64,000 bases of DNA, taken from Adiantum capillus-veneris. Its lineage: Eukaryota > Streptophyta > Polypodiopsida > Polypodiales > Pteridaceae. Where the stretch lies: assembly GCA_014529385.2 (NCBI GenBank), contig CM043960.1:119050543-119114542 (forward strand), in the 5' to 3' direction. Both the position numbers and the translations under genes were made by a program. The notes beneath the pieces are model-generated. The model had not been told where the DNA came from. It worked only from the letters and a program-made list of their open reading frames with translations, and searched no databases. Below, in pieces: positions 15,164 to 27,726 of this stretch. Numbering within the stretch: position 1 is the first letter of the stretch; each line of letters opens with the position of its first letter.

Positions 15164-17254
15164 CAAGAGATTCAGTATTTAGGTCACATTATCTCTCAAG
15201 ATGGCATCCAAATGGATCCATCAAAGTTAGAGGTAATAAAAGGATGGCCTAAACCAAGGAATCTTCATGAACTAAGAAGCTTTATAGGTATGTGTGCATA
15301 CTATAGACGCTTCATAGAAAAGTTCTCACAAATTGCCGGACCAGTACATGACCTAACAAAGAAAAGAGTTAGCTATACATGGTCTGCTAAGGAGAACAAT
15401 GCTTTCGAAAATCTTATCTCTCAACCTGTGATTACACTACCGGATCTCTCAAAACCATTTGAGGTCCAATGTGATGCTTGTGGTGATTGCCTTGGAGTTG
15501 TTTTGCTCCAAGAAGGGCACGCCATAGGCTATGAGAGTCGAAGGCTCGACCCTGTTGAGCAAGATCTAGGCATATATGAAAAGGAACTCCTTGCAGTTCT
15601 ACATGCCTTAGAGTCATGGAAGCACTATTTATTGGGGACTCCTTTCATTTTGCGAACGGATCAACAAAGTCTTAAGTACTTCATGATACAAACCAAGCTC
15701 TCCGACAAACAAATGAGGTGGGCAAATTTCCTTTCGCAATTTCATTTTCATATTGCTCACATTGCTGGCAAGCATAATCAAGTAGCTGATGCACTCTCAA
15801 GACGACCGAGAGTGAATGTGGTTTCCATAGCCACTCACAATCATCTATCTTCAATGATAGATGAGTACGCTAAAGATCCCAATTTTAGAGATGTGATTTC
15901 AGCCCTTGCATTAGGGAAGAAAGAAGAACCATTTACTTTACAAGATGGTTATCTTCTCTACGGCAATAGACTATGTGTTACTCACTCACTACGTGAGAAA
16001 GTAATGTATGAATCTCATGCTCCACCTTATGCGGGGCATAGAGGGATTCAGTCTACCTTAAAGGGAATTGAAACATATTTCTATTGGCCTACATGAAAGT
16101 GAACATACAAGAGTATGTTTCTAAATGTGTGGTATGCCAAAAGACAAAATTTGATAGAGGGAAGCAACTTGGATTGCTTCAGCCCTTGCCAATCCCTAGT
16201 TCACCATGGGAGAGCATATCCATGGATTTTATATTTGGATTACCTAAGTCTATCCATGGGAATACGGGAATATGGACGATTGTACACAGGTTCAGTAAAC
16301 AAGCTCATTTTATACCTGTCAAAAAGACTATCAAAGCCCATCAAATGGCAACCCTCTTCATCTCACAAATTTTCAAGTACCATGGCTTGCCAATGTCCAT
16401 AGTGTTGGACAGAGATCCTAGAATGACCAGTAATTTTTGGAAGGGTCTCTTTGAGAATTTAGGGACAAGGCTAAACTTCTCTTCGGCCTATCATCCACAA
16501 ACGGATGGCCAAAGTGAAATAGCTAACCTAACCATTCTCGATCTACTAAAAGCCTATGTAACGGAAGTAGATCAAAGATCCCAATGGGAGAAGTACTTAC
16601 CCTTAGTGGAGTATTCTTACAATAACACTGTACATACTTCCACGGGAAAAGCACCTTTCGAGGTAATTTAGGGAAGATCAAAAAGTCCCTTGCTACTTAA
16701 GGTACATGGGAAGATATTCGCTGTAGATGAGTATAGCCGAGACCTACAAGAATCTATTCAAAAGATTAAGGATGCTATCTCTATCTCACAGCAAAGGCAA
16801 AAGGCTGCTGCTGACAAGCACAGAAGAGCCCAAGCCTTTAAAGAAAATGATTGGGTCTTATTAAAGTTTCCCAAGGCTCGATTAAGGCACATGATGGGCA
16901 AGAATCCTATGAGACACCAAAAGTACTATGCTACGCTAGCAAAAAGGTACTATGGTCCCTTCTAGATTCTTAGGCCAATCAATGAGATGGCCTATCAACT
17001 CAAGTTGCCCAATCATTGGCTCATACACAATGCTTTCCATGTGAGCCTATTAAAGCCTTACAAAGGAGAGCCACCTCAAGAACCAACTATTGAAGACCCA
17101 CCGGAGATCGAGGACCAAGATGAGGTGCTGCAGCCCGAGTCCATTCTTTGACATGAAGACAAGGTATTAAGAGGTGGTAAGACTATCCGCTGACAATATA
17201 TTATTAAGTTTAAGAATTATCCTTTTGAAGATGCTAGATGGATGCAAGGCATAT
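15164..17254 (+). pseudogene. pol: pol tail: RT end, RNase H, integrase, chromodomain
   Basis: The frame enters at the RT thumb (EIQYLGHIISQDGIQMDP), then RNase H (FEVQCDACGDCLGVVL and the YEKELLAVLHALESWKHYL block), the integrase zinc finger (CVVCQKTK), the catalytic core (SMDFIFGLPKS, AYHPQTDGQSE) and a C-terminal chromodomain-like end matching copy C. Breaks relative to copy C are a 1-bp deletion near 16092, GAG>TAG at about 16668, CAG>TAG at 16963 and CGA>TGA at 17149. It therefore cannot encode a working integrase. The open frame that begins in the LTR at 15041 is only a chance extension across the deletion junction. Confidence 0.93.
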
Positions 17255-17663
17255 AATTAAAGGATAACCTAAACCTTGTCAATGCTTACAATGCTTCCCA
17301 AGAGTAAGAAAATGTACAAAATGTTAAAAATGAGCAAAGTTTTTTGTCTTACAAGACTCTCTTTTTCTTTATTGTGCACAAAAATGAAGTAGTATGCATG
17401 CTTAGATCAAGTTTGCGGAGACGACGTCTCCCAAACACAAAGTAGAGCTTGTCACTCTACTATGGAAGACTGATAGGACTAATGTGCAGACATGCTTGCG
17501 GCAGCCTTAGGCTCTCAAGCGCCAAATGGACTAGTCATCCATTGTGGAATGATGTCATAGGGTAACATAGGGATCCTCTACCCGCTAAGAAAAGGACTCA
17601 TGAATATGCTTTTTCTTCTCTACACCATATTCGAGGACGACTATGATTTCAAGAGAGACGTAA
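17255..17663 (+). other. 3' untranslated region and polypurine tract
   Basis: About 400 bp between pol and the 3' LTR, collinear with 56957-57363 of copy C. The purine tract AAGAGAGA lies 5 to 12 bases before the LTR and would prime plus-strand synthesis. Confidence 0.75.
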
Positions 17664-18041
17664 TGTCATAATAATCAATATCTAATTCTCCTAAATGATT
17701 TTCTCATGTTAAACTGATCATTTAATATGGGGAAGTGCAAGGGGAGAAAAAGCTAGAATATTGGTTAAGCTAGCAGACCGGCCACAATAGGGATCCAAAG
17801 GAGGGAAAATAGGGATCCAAAGGGGGGGCCATCTGCAAAAGATCCATGTGCAACAATGGGCTAAAAAGACCCTAAGGTTCAGCCCATTAAGACTTCGAAA
17901 ATGCTAAGGTTCCAAAATTCAAAGGTTGTGTCCAAAGGTCAACCTTAAGGGAATTGGATGCTTTGTGTGTGACCAAAAAAGTCTTTGTACATCCCTTCAT
18001 AGGAGGGGGCGAGCCTAGCATGTAGGGGATGAGAGAGAAAT

Positions 18042-18093
<52 letters not shown>

Positions 18094-18968
18094 GCTCCCT
18101 TTACACAACGCGAATGAGGGACACATGTCAACTCCCTAGGCCAGATGCCCACAAGGTGTACCCAATTCCTATTGGATGGCCTTGGAGGTGGACCAATGAG
18201 AATTAGGCTAGAGTAAATCTAGTTTAATTAATTTAAAAACACTTAATAAAAGAACCAATGAGAATTAAGTCTTCTAGAAGACTATTGGACAGTCTCCCAA
18301 GGGGTCCAATGAGCATTCAGGAGCCAAATGGCTTGCATGATTCCTATTGGCCAGGAGGCAAAGGGGTCCAATGAGAGTTTAGTTAAATTATTAAATTACC
18401 TTAAGCTCTCACAAAAGGGGAAAGGGGGACACATGTCAGAAGGCTATCACTTATGCTGCTTAATTGTCATTGGCTAGCTCTAGGGAGGTCCAATGGGAGG
18501 ACAGCAAGAGCAAATAGCAAGGGGGCTCGCCCAAGAGAGAGAGGGGGCTGATTTTTGCAAGGCATTATCACACACACTCACACAATCTCATGTGTGAAGA
18601 AAGAGAAGACTATCTCTTTCCAAGCTTTAATGGAGAGCTCATCACCTACTCCAAGCTTGTGAGATAGAAGCCTACATCGACATACTCTTGGCATGTGGAT
18701 GCAAATCCAACCAAGATCCAAGCTTCAATGCATGCTCATCTCCTCTACCAAGCTAATTACTAAGCTAAGCTATGCTAATATGAGTGATTATGTAAGGATA
18801 TGTACATCTTTCTCGTAAGATACTCCTTATTCCTCTCAATCTACTCTCATACCCTGCTATCTCTCACCATCTTCGAAGGTGTGTGAGGTCTTGGGTCTGA
18901 AAACGGGGATAATTAATGTTGTGTTTGCTAAGTAAAATGGTGTGTGAGGTCTTGGGTCTGAAAACGGG
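17664..18968 (+). repeat. 3' LTR of copy B, end missing
   Basis: It starts TGTCATAATAATC and follows copy A until about 18930, then carries a short duplication: GTGTGAGGTCTTGGGTCTG at 18881 recurs at 18942. The expected terminal 300 bp up to GTTACA are absent, and the dispersed repeat at 18970 begins at the break. Confidence 0.9.
18043..18092. repeat. (CA)n microsatellite in LTR
   Basis: A 50-bp CA run at a site where the 5' LTR of the same element has only about eight units. Confidence 0.95.
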
Positions 18969-18969
18969 A

Positions 18970-19168
18970 ATCTTTAAATGCCCCGTAAAATGAAACAGGC
19001 AACCATGTATTAATGGAATGACAAAATTTGGATATACCATAACATCAAAAAATTTATGACAAAATAACTGGCAGAGCACCGGACCTTGTGTAGGGATTGA
19101 CTGGTCCACCCATCCACTTCCACTCTACTATGAACAAAGAGAATTTCACTTTGCTGGGAGCGAGCAAA
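18970..19168 (-). repeat. Dispersed repeat, inverted partner of 9968-10168
   Basis: Reverse-complement match to 9968-10168. It abuts the broken LTR end of copy B, so it is either the sequence into which the LTR was truncated or the agent of truncation. Confidence 0.8.
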
Positions 19169-19660
19169 AACACCTCCAACCTACCTAAGCCAGACATAGG
19201 CTGAGGCCGCTTCACCTCCCTCCATAAACTAGAGCTCTGAGAGGATCCCAAGTACCAGTAGGTGGTAGGGTATCAACACCAACCATACCAGTTTAGGTGC
19301 CACGTCCCTTCGATGCCCAGCACTGGGTGTTTAGACAAAGCAAAGAAAAAATCCCTGACGTGTTAGCCGTGTAGGTAGGGATTTAATATTTACGTAATTA
19401 CTTCAAATTTTGTGTGATCACAAGGTCTTATTGACACATACATGATTACACTAAAAATAATCACACAAAACCCGGTTAATGGTGACCTACAGACCCACTA
19501 AATTCCCACTAGGCTTTTTAGTATCCCCGACGGGCCCGCCGAGATTTATCATTTTCCCTGCGGGCCTGCTGAGAATATTGAAAATCCCGGCGGGCTCGCA
19601 GAGTTATATATACGTGGGCTTGATCGGACCCGCTGGGTGTATTTTTGTCTTGCTTTCATC

Positions 19661-19761
<101 letters not shown>

Positions 19762-20020
19762 TGACCACCTTTGTAGGTACGTCGAGAGGAGAGAGGAGAG
19801 AGAGAGAGAGGGGTTCGTGTGGGAGCATTCTCTGCATCATAGTGCGCGACAGCAGCAAAGTACCTGACCACACGATCCGGGTATGTGTTGTGTGTGTGTA
19901 TGCGTTGTGTGGTAGCGTGCCTTTTGTTGTAGTGCGTGGCAGTAATAAGGTACCTTACCACACAATGGGAGTGTGTGTAAGATGTTCTACATAATAATGC
20001 TTATCAGGGGGGCATCACCT

Positions 20021-20390
20021 CGGTAACGCGAGGAAGATGGTGTCCTTGTGGTAAGTATTGGCTTACTCTGTGGGTACTACGTCGGTAACTCCGCGAATCT
20101 AGTAACCTTATGGTAAGTCAACTTCCCTTCCCCTTTTCTAAAAAACATATGGGCATTGGTTGGTAACGCGGCTATATGATGGTCATTTGCAGGCCATTGT
20201 TTTTCCTTAGATTCATGCGGCACTTGGTCGGTAACGCGGATAATAGAGTGTCATTTGTTAGAAGCATCTGTTTTTGCATAAATGGCGTTCAGGTCGTTAA
20301 CTCAGCCGTATGAACGTCATATAATTTGTATGTGCGTGTGCAGTTAATTTTTTAAGTATTAAGTATATGAAATACTTGGTCGGTGACGCG
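20021..20390 (+). repeat. Six-unit CGGTAACGCG repeat
   Basis: The core CGGTAACGCG or a one- to three-base variant occurs at about 20021, 20083, 20160, 20229, 20294 and 20381, 60-90 bp apart. The flanks of several units share GGT before the core and GTCAT about 15-20 bases after it. No protein is read across it. Confidence 0.7.
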
Positions 20391-21031
20391 GCTGTGAAGA
20401 GTAGTTCATATACAAAATGTATGAATTGTTTGATTTTGTTGTTCTTAATAACTGTCCATTTGAAATTATATACTAGCATATCATACATAAATTCTCTGTA
20501 AAAAATCTAAATCCACACAATTTGCATGTTGAATATTCTTTTGTATCTTTTTAAAGAGTATCAATTATCATCGCTTTTTGATTGCTACATTTACATAAAT
20601 TCTATGTAAAAAAGTGTGTGAACGCAATTTGCTAGTTCAATTTGTATACTTCCAATGTTTTAAATGTTTTTGAAGTTTTTAAGTCGGTGTGTGCTTTGTT
20701 TGAATTAGTATGTGCGCATGGAGAAAAATATAAGTTAAAAATACAATATATGCTGAAATGTGCCAGACTGTTAACATGTATTGTTTGATCTGAATGAAGT
20801 TCTTATGAACCACTTGTTTGAATTGCTTTCTACACGTGTAACAGATTTCAATTTTAAGTGAAGATTATTTTCAAATTTTATAAATATTTCCTTGCACATT
20901 TGTTAAAGTCTTCAAGTGGTGGTTAAGAGTTTACCCACGATAGTGTGAGAGTGTTAGTGTCATTCGCAACCATGAATTTGTATTTGATATGCTATTTTTT
21001 TATTGTCCAATGCAAATATGACGCCAGATTA
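20391..21031. other. AT-rich stretch, no gene recognised
   Basis: No domain-like frame is seen on either strand up to the kinase-like fragment. Its left neighbour is the CGGTAACGCG array. Confidence 0.5.
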
Positions 21032-21044
21032 AAAGAAATGTATT

Positions 21045-21276
21045 ATGCGTGCCATTCGTAAAGAATGTATTTTGGCAATCTCATCATGTGCAGCTGATCG
21101 CATACAACAGATTAGTGAAAGTGATGTCTACATCAAAGACATCACTAGCGCTATATGGGAGAACACAGAGCGCAGGTTGCGACTTGAAGGCCAATAGGAG
21201 TGGTTGCTTCCAGCATGGATACAAGAATTTGACCCCCACCACAAGGTCAGGACAGTGTTGGGCAATATGCAAGTAT
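21045..21276 (+). pseudogene. Kinase-like gene, 5' fragment before CACTA
   Basis: A frame opens with ATG at 21045 (MRAIRKECILAISSCAADRI) and runs, with one TAG after LRLEGQ, to the TSD copy TAT at 21274-21276, where the CACTA element begins. The frame is the same one that resumes at 33913: element plus one TSD copy total 12,639 bp, a multiple of three. The fragment therefore belongs to the N-terminal extension of the kinase-like protein described at 33913-35157. A TAA lies just upstream of the ATG, so the ATG may be the true start or the start of an internal exon. Confidence 0.7.
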
Positions 21277-21520
21277 CACTACAAGAGGTTGTGTGCTCTT
21301 GTGACGCTGTTAGCGACGGAAATACACTGGGTTTTTATAACCCCCGGCGTCGCTAAAACCGTCGCTAATAGCGTCGCTATAGGCGTCACTATATGCGTCG
21401 CTATATAGAGACCCTCATAGCGACGCTCATACCGACGGTTATAGCGACATTTACACAGTAGTCTATAGCGACGCTCCAGAGCCATAAATAGTGACGGTTA
21501 TAGCGACGCTTGAGAGAATT
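21277..21520. repeat. CACTA terminus 1 with subterminal GCGTCGCTA array
   Basis: The terminal CACTACAAGAGGTTGT is followed by about ten copies of GCGTCGCTA or its complement in both orientations. In En/Spm such subterminal repeats are the binding sites of the TNPA protein; that role is inferred here. Confidence 0.85.
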
Positions 21521-22160
21521 TTTTTTGGTGACAGGGCATTGAATGCCCTGCCACCCATCAACCATATTGTACTTGATTCACTTTTTAAAAAAAGTGCAAG
21601 GGTAGATAATAGACCCAAAATAGTCACCCACAAGACGCATTGTTTGCAAAATTGACAAGCGTAAAATTGACAATTGTACACATCATAGGCAAAATGAATT
21701 GATTGGCAAATGTAATAATGACAATTGTACAACATCATAGGCATAAAGAATTGATTGGCAAAATGAACTACGGTGACAAATGTAATAATATACATGGTTC
21801 AAAAAGACGTATAAAATCCGTCTCATGATACATAAGCTATGAGAAACCCTAAACTAATGCTATCTAGCTACGGCTAAACTGACGTCGTCTAGTCAGACGT
21901 CTCATCGCGTCCAAGCGGCATATCTGTCAAGTTTTGCAAAAAAAGACAATAAGACAGCTTTCAGTAAGTGTAAACATATAACGACATTTATAAAAAAATA
22001 CAAAAAATAGAAAAGAGTAAACCCTAATACTAACCATGCCGCCGCGAGAACTGAGAATGTCCATCAGGGCGTTTAAGCCCTTCCTACCTGCGTACTCGCG
22101 CTCGTACGGTGTGGGATCACGTCCTGTCATCGACCACTGTCAAAACATACAAAGATTTCA

Positions 22161-23197
22161 TTATGTTAGAATTAAAAAACTCATAAACCCTAAACTATCG
22201 AACATAAAGAGCAATGCGAAAACACTTACAAAATCGGCCTCAAATGATGCCCATCCACCGCTCCCCAAGTGGTGCGAGCTCCCTGCCTCTACTCGCGCTC
22301 TGGCTGCATCCTTTTGTTGCTTCCACTTGTCGGGATTCTCGCGCGCTGCTTTCTTCGCATTCTTCCAATCTTCTTTGGCCAGCCAATCTGGCCTGTTCCA
22401 CCCATGCTTGATTGCTTTTTGCATTTCGGAACGCTTGTGTTTGCAGTATTCGCGCATTCGAATCTTCATCAGGTCTTCATTGAAGTGTTGATCCCGTGTT
22501 GGAACGGGAAACTCATCATGAAGTATGTTGATGACTCTGGCTTTTAAATCACTTTGTACTTCACTCCATTTGTTTAGTATGTAATGTCTAAACAGCTGAG
22601 AGCAAAGACCACGCATGCGCGAGATCACCTTCTTGCCGTCATCATCCATGATGATGCCGCCGCTGAAGTCAACGGAGTAAGGCAAGCCCTCTGGCGGTGA
22701 CGCGTGAACCTGGGTGTCCCGGCAGGGGTCTCTAGCGGCGTGTCGATGGGGGTACGGACGTCAGGTGTCTCCACCGGCGTCTGGGCCCCGAAGCGAGGAG
22801 TGTCGAGTGGGGTGGCTCATGGCGGAGTAGGTAGAGGTGTGTAGCTGCGAGGAACAGTCAGCCGCGCAAAACCTGGCGTAGATGGTGATGCTGTGGCTGG
22901 TGTGGGGGCGGGCAAAGAAGGGGAGGGTAAAGAGCCTCGTCGAACACAAGGCGGTGTGGAGGCATCGGCGGCGGAATCCCCACAACAACCGCCACCGCCA
23001 CCACTAGAGCGCTGGTGTCTAGACGAGTGTGAAGCTCGTCTCGTCGACGCCGAAGCTTCGGAGCGCGCCGAATGCTCCGAAAGAGAGGGAGATGCGGATG
23101 GAGTAGGAACGCGGGATGATGCGCCAGAGCGATGACGCTCCACGTACCACTGTCTCTGCTGTGGTGACAAAGAAGAAAGAAACTCCTCATCATCCAT
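22161..23197 (-). pseudogene. CACTA accessory (TNPA-like) gene, copy 1
   Basis: The minus-strand frame starts at 23197 with MDDEEFLSSLSPQQRQWYVE, followed by a long Ser/Pro/Thr-rich region with repeated TPL and DTP words, then a charged, basic domain ending near 22161. The C-terminal domain has WSEVQSDLK, RMREYCKHKR and NRPDWLAKEDWKNAKK, the layout of the plant transposase Ptta/En/Spm type (Pfam Transposase_24). Such proteins bind the subterminal repeats and aid excision. A one-base loss relative to copy 2 near 22693 shifts the frame, so this copy is broken in the middle. Its start is intact, unlike copy 2. Confidence 0.75.
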
Positions 23198-23537
23198 ACC
23201 TGCATTAAACACACGAATATTTAAACTTAATATTGAATGAATAGAGTAGACAATGACGCAAAGACCATTAAATACAATGACGTAATGACGCATATAAATA
23301 CAACGACGCAATGAATTGAGTGATAGAAGAGGCAAGTCGAAAACTCAGAATTTTCAATCAAAAGATGTGAGCGCGAGTAGAAAAGAGCGTTATACACCAT
23401 GGAAGGTACTTAGAGAGCCAGAGCTTTTACAACACGGAGCAAAATTGTTCAAATACAATATTTGTGGCTTTAAGAGATCTCTCTCTCATCCTCGCATAAC
23501 TCAGCATAACTTCCTATATCTATATAGAGCTCTCCGT

Positions 23538-26500
23538 TTAAACACATATCCTCTGTTTCATTTTGTAGCTCCTCTGCATGCACCCCATATAGAGTAGTAG
23601 CATCTTGATGCTCGTCTGGCACCACCGCAGCGGCTTCTGATTGAGCATCTTCTCTGATCTCTCCATTGATGCCGTTGTGATTGGCACATGGTAGCCTTCA
23701 TACGTCCTTGCACTACGAGGGGCTACCTCTATGACGTACCACCAGTTTGATGTAGACTTTGTAGGATGAAATATTACCTGCCAAAGCCACATAACTTACA
23801 TGAGAGCTTTCAAGCACATAACTTGTAAAAGGGGGATGTTAACTATTTACATACTTACTTGTTCACAATGCTCGGGTAGTACGAAAGTGTCTCTTAGGTC
23901 ATTCCATTTCTTAGTAGAATCCACCTCAAGAAAACTAGACTCTCCTCTACGCACAGTAGCGTTGCGACCCTCCATGATTATCTTGAACCATTGCACGTCG
24001 AACAAGTCAACAAAAAATCCTCTGTAATCGATCCTCAAAATCTCTTGTAGCGTGCCGAAGTAAGTGAGTTCCGCCACCATAGGATCTGCATGAGAGGAAC
24101 GTCGTCGACTAGACTGTTCAAATTTTGCCATGATTCCACAATCTTGAGTAAAACGCTTTTTGTCGATCCGTTCCACCCTAAAATGGCGACCTTTACACCA
24201 TGCTGTTGTGTATGACTTATACTACAGCGAACAAAGATTATGAGTGGCCGTTCAAACGTTTAGAAATAAAGTCACTAGCTAGTCGTACATTGCAAACTTA
24301 CCTTGGTCGCGCAACCCCGAGAGTACTCCCACTCTTCCTCAGTCACTTCGTCACCGCATTGTTGTGTGCTTTTCAATTGGTTGTGCAACCATCTTAAGCT
24401 CATGAATGTTGGTAGGCTCTCCAGACCCGTTGGATAGTGCATCGGTGGTCGTCTTCCCCGTCTCCACTCGATTCGTGCCCTTTGTCGCTCTTGCTTTGCA
24501 TCCTCATATTGTGAAATCCACTTTTGCATCACTGGATTGTGAAGCATGCAAAATCGGTTGATTTTAGCCTCTAGATCTTCCGTCATCTTCTTCTCAACAC
24601 CGACATTGCAGATGACAATCCCAGATATGCGCTCATCATCTATGGTTCGCCATAGCGTGTCCCGGGCTTTATCAAATCCGTCTAGCCACTCTCCAATGTA
24701 CACTAGGGACTCTGATACCAACCAACCTTTTGCCATGCTACCCTCCGGACATGCCTTTTGACGCACATATCCCTTAAGCGTTTTCATGAAACTTTCTAAG
24801 AAGAACATCCATCTGGAATGAACTGTGCCAGCTATTTCCACCTCATCAACTATGTGAACAAGAAGATGCACCTGAATGGTTAGCATGGTAGTAGGAAAAT
24901 GTTTCTCAAACATGCACACAAGCTCCGCAGCATTTAGTTTGGCGAATGGTATGGAGTCTACGTTGATCTCCTTTTGTGAGATCCATTGCACCAGCTTTGC
25001 AAGTTTGTAGATTGTGTTACGAATGTCGAGAGACAAACATCCCTCAATGGCAACCGGTAAATAAACTGTAAAGTATGTGCAGCAATGATATTAAAGTCCA
25101 CATTTTATGCAATGATATTAAAGTCCACTATGAACGTACCTGACACATTTTATGCCAATCGTGTGACTTCAAACCGGTAAGCTTTCCTTCTTTAGTAAAA
25201 CACGTTCAGAGCGAGTGCATTACGCCAGTGGGGGTCCGCAAAGATCGAATGGTCTCTTTTACTTTGCGTTCTTGGGCACCTGTGAAAATCCATGGTGCTT
25301 TAGGGAGTTTTATCGATCCATCAGACGCTGTTTGCGGCCAATATTGCTCCATATGATCCACATTTCTAAGGTCAACTCTGGCTCCCAAAGTATCTTTCTT
25401 GCCGGTCAGATGGTCCCATAGTAGATTACCCACATTCTTGAATATGTGCATTGGATCGAGCAAGTGATTGATCATGAGTCAGGGCCAGTATGGTAACTCG
25501 TACCATAGAGATAGTCTCTTCATCCCTGGAGGCAATCCGTGATCGCACATCTCCTTCTGCTCTAACCATGCTTGTGCAGACATCCTTGGTGGCTCTCTTC
25601 CCAAAAAGCCATCGCATAACACATGATTCTCTCGAAGATACGCTTGATGACCTTCGTAGATTTGCTTCTTCAGTGAGGGCGCCCTACGTGCATTCAGTCT
25701 AGGTCCACATGTGACACATGCTCTGTATCCGCTTGTTTGAAGCCCTGCATGTATACACATGATAATAGATCAACTATGGGAAAAAACAAGATTTACAGTG
25801 TCTGAGTGAGGAGTGTCAATAGATCACCTGAGCATTCTGTTAGCCCAGGATAGTCATGCATGGTCCACATTAGAATGCCTCTGATCAAAGCATTCCGTCG
25901 TCCTGTGTGTCGGCTCATATCCACCACCTCTATGCCGATCCACAATTGTTGTAGCTCTTCCAATAGTGGACGAAGATACACATACATATTCTCCACTTTA
26001 TATCGCCCTGGCACAATCAAGCTTAGCCATAGGTGCCCCTTCTTCGTAGTCAACCACGAGGGAATGTTGTAGTTGACGATGACAATGGGCCATACACTGT
26101 AAGATGTTGATCTTTGACCAAATGGATTTACGCCATCCATAGCTAGGCCTAAGCGCAAATTTCGAGCTTCCCTGGCAAAATCCGACCATGTTCCATCTAT
26201 ATGTTTCCAGGCTACGCAATCTGCAGGAATTCGTAGCACACCATCCGAAGATTTATTCTCCTCATGCCATGATGCTAGGGCGGCCATGGACTTACATTCG
26301 AAGAAATGCTTGATGCGAGGAAGCAGAGGAAAATGTCACAAAACCTTTTGTGGAATTTTTGTCCCGTGGAGATCTACTCGATATCTTTCGGAATCACATT
26401 TTGGACACTTCTCCATGTCTATGTATTCCCCTCTGAAAAGAATGCAGTCATTAGGACAAGCGTGGATAGAATTGTAATCCATCCCCAAGTTTCGCAAAAT

Positions 26501-26854
26501 CTTTCTTGCTTCATCTCGGGAATTTGGCATCACATTGTCAGCTGGTAGTATGTGCTCTTTAAGCAGTCTGCACAGCATAAAAATACGATACAGTCGGGTA
26601 AAAATCTATCAGATCATTATACATTTAGAGTTTTATTAAAGTAAACTAATTGTAATAGATCACCTGAAAAGCGCTGTGACGCTAGTGTCACTCCATCCAA
26701 ACTTTGCCTGCATGTTGAGAAGAACCAGGAGTGCTTTCAATCTAGACATACGTGCTCCATTATACAATGGCGTATCAGCTTCACTTTTCATATCATCATA
26801 GATAAGCCTTTCTGAATTCATGATCGTCTCGATCATTTCATCAATCTCGGGCAC
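23538..26854 (-). pseudogene. CACTA transposase TNP2, copy 1
   Basis: Domains in transcript order: an N-terminal part with ADTPLYNGARMSRLKALLVL (26854-26660), cut at its 5' end by the second terminus; a Cys pair region HACPNDC...CPKC (26578-26339); the Transposase_21 core (26287-25206) with LRLGLAMDGVNPFG and DPMHIFKNVGNLLWDHL, which carry acidic residues expected of the catalytic set; DUF4218 (25036-24275) with FVP-type words EKHFPTTMLTIQVHLLVHIV; and DUF4216 (24176-23847). Segments are separated by introns or frame breaks; a TAA interrupts KVL just before the core. It cuts the element out of DNA when functional. This copy holds the most complete core of the two. Confidence 0.88.
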
Positions 26855-27090
26855 TACAAGAGGTTGTCTGCTCTTGTGACGCTGTTAGCGACGAAAATAC
26901 ACTTGGTTTTTATAACCCCCGGCGTCGCTAATAGCGTCGCTACGAGAGCGTCGCTATAGGCGTCGCTATGAGAGTCTCTATATAGCGACGCTCATAGCGA
27001 TGGTTATAGCGACGTTTACACAGTAGTCTATAGCGACGCTTATAGCGACGCTCCAGAGCCATAAATAGTGACGGTTATTGCGACGCCCGA
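26852..27090. repeat. CACTA terminus 2 with subterminal array
   Basis: CACTACAAGAGGTTGTCTGC begins at 26852 directly after GGG and is followed by the same GCGTCGCTA-type array as terminus 1. It starts inside the N-terminal coding region of transposase copy 1. Confidence 0.9.
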
Positions 27091-27726
27091 GAGAATTTTT
27101 TTTGGTGACAGGGCATTGAATGCCCTGCCACCCATCAACCATATTGTACTTGATTCACTTTTTAAAAAAAGTGCAAGGGTAGATAATAGACCCAAAATAG
27201 TCACCCACAAGACGCATTGTTTGCAAAATTGACAAGCGTAAAATTGACAATTGTACACATCATAGGCAAAATGAATTGATTGGCAAATGTAATAATGACA
27301 ATTGTACAACATCATAGGCATAAAGAATTGATTGGCAAAATGAACTACGGTGACAAATGTAATAATATACATGGTACAAAAAGACGTATAAAATCCGTCT
27401 CATGATACATAAGCTATGAGAAACCCTAAACTAATGCTATCTAGCTACGGCTAAACTGACGTCGTCTAGTCAGACGTCTCATCGCGTCCAAGCGGCGTAT
27501 CTGTCGGATTCTGCAAAAAAAGACAATAAGACAGCTTTCAGTAAGTATAAAAATATAACGACATTTCAAAAAATATAAAAGAGTAAACCCTAATACTAAC
27601 CACGCCGCCGCGAGAACTGAGAATGTCCATCAGGGCGTTTAAGCCCTTTCTACGTGCGTACTCGCGCTCCTACGGTGTGGGATCACGTCCTGTCATCGAC
27701 CACTGTCAAAACATACAAAGAATTCA

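Larger units (their letters stand above)
14262..18968 (+). mobile_element. Ty3 chromovirus copy B, internally deleted
   Basis: Plus-strand member of the same family as copies A and C. It consists of a 5' LTR fragment (14262-15163), the pol tail from the end of RT through chromodomain (15164-17254), a purine-rich tract AAGAGAGA at 17651, and a 3' LTR (17664 to about 18968) that lacks its last part. The first 5' LTR base follows GCTTT, a possible target duplication whose partner is lost. Removal of U5, primer site, gag, protease and most of RT makes it non-autonomous. Confidence 0.93.
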
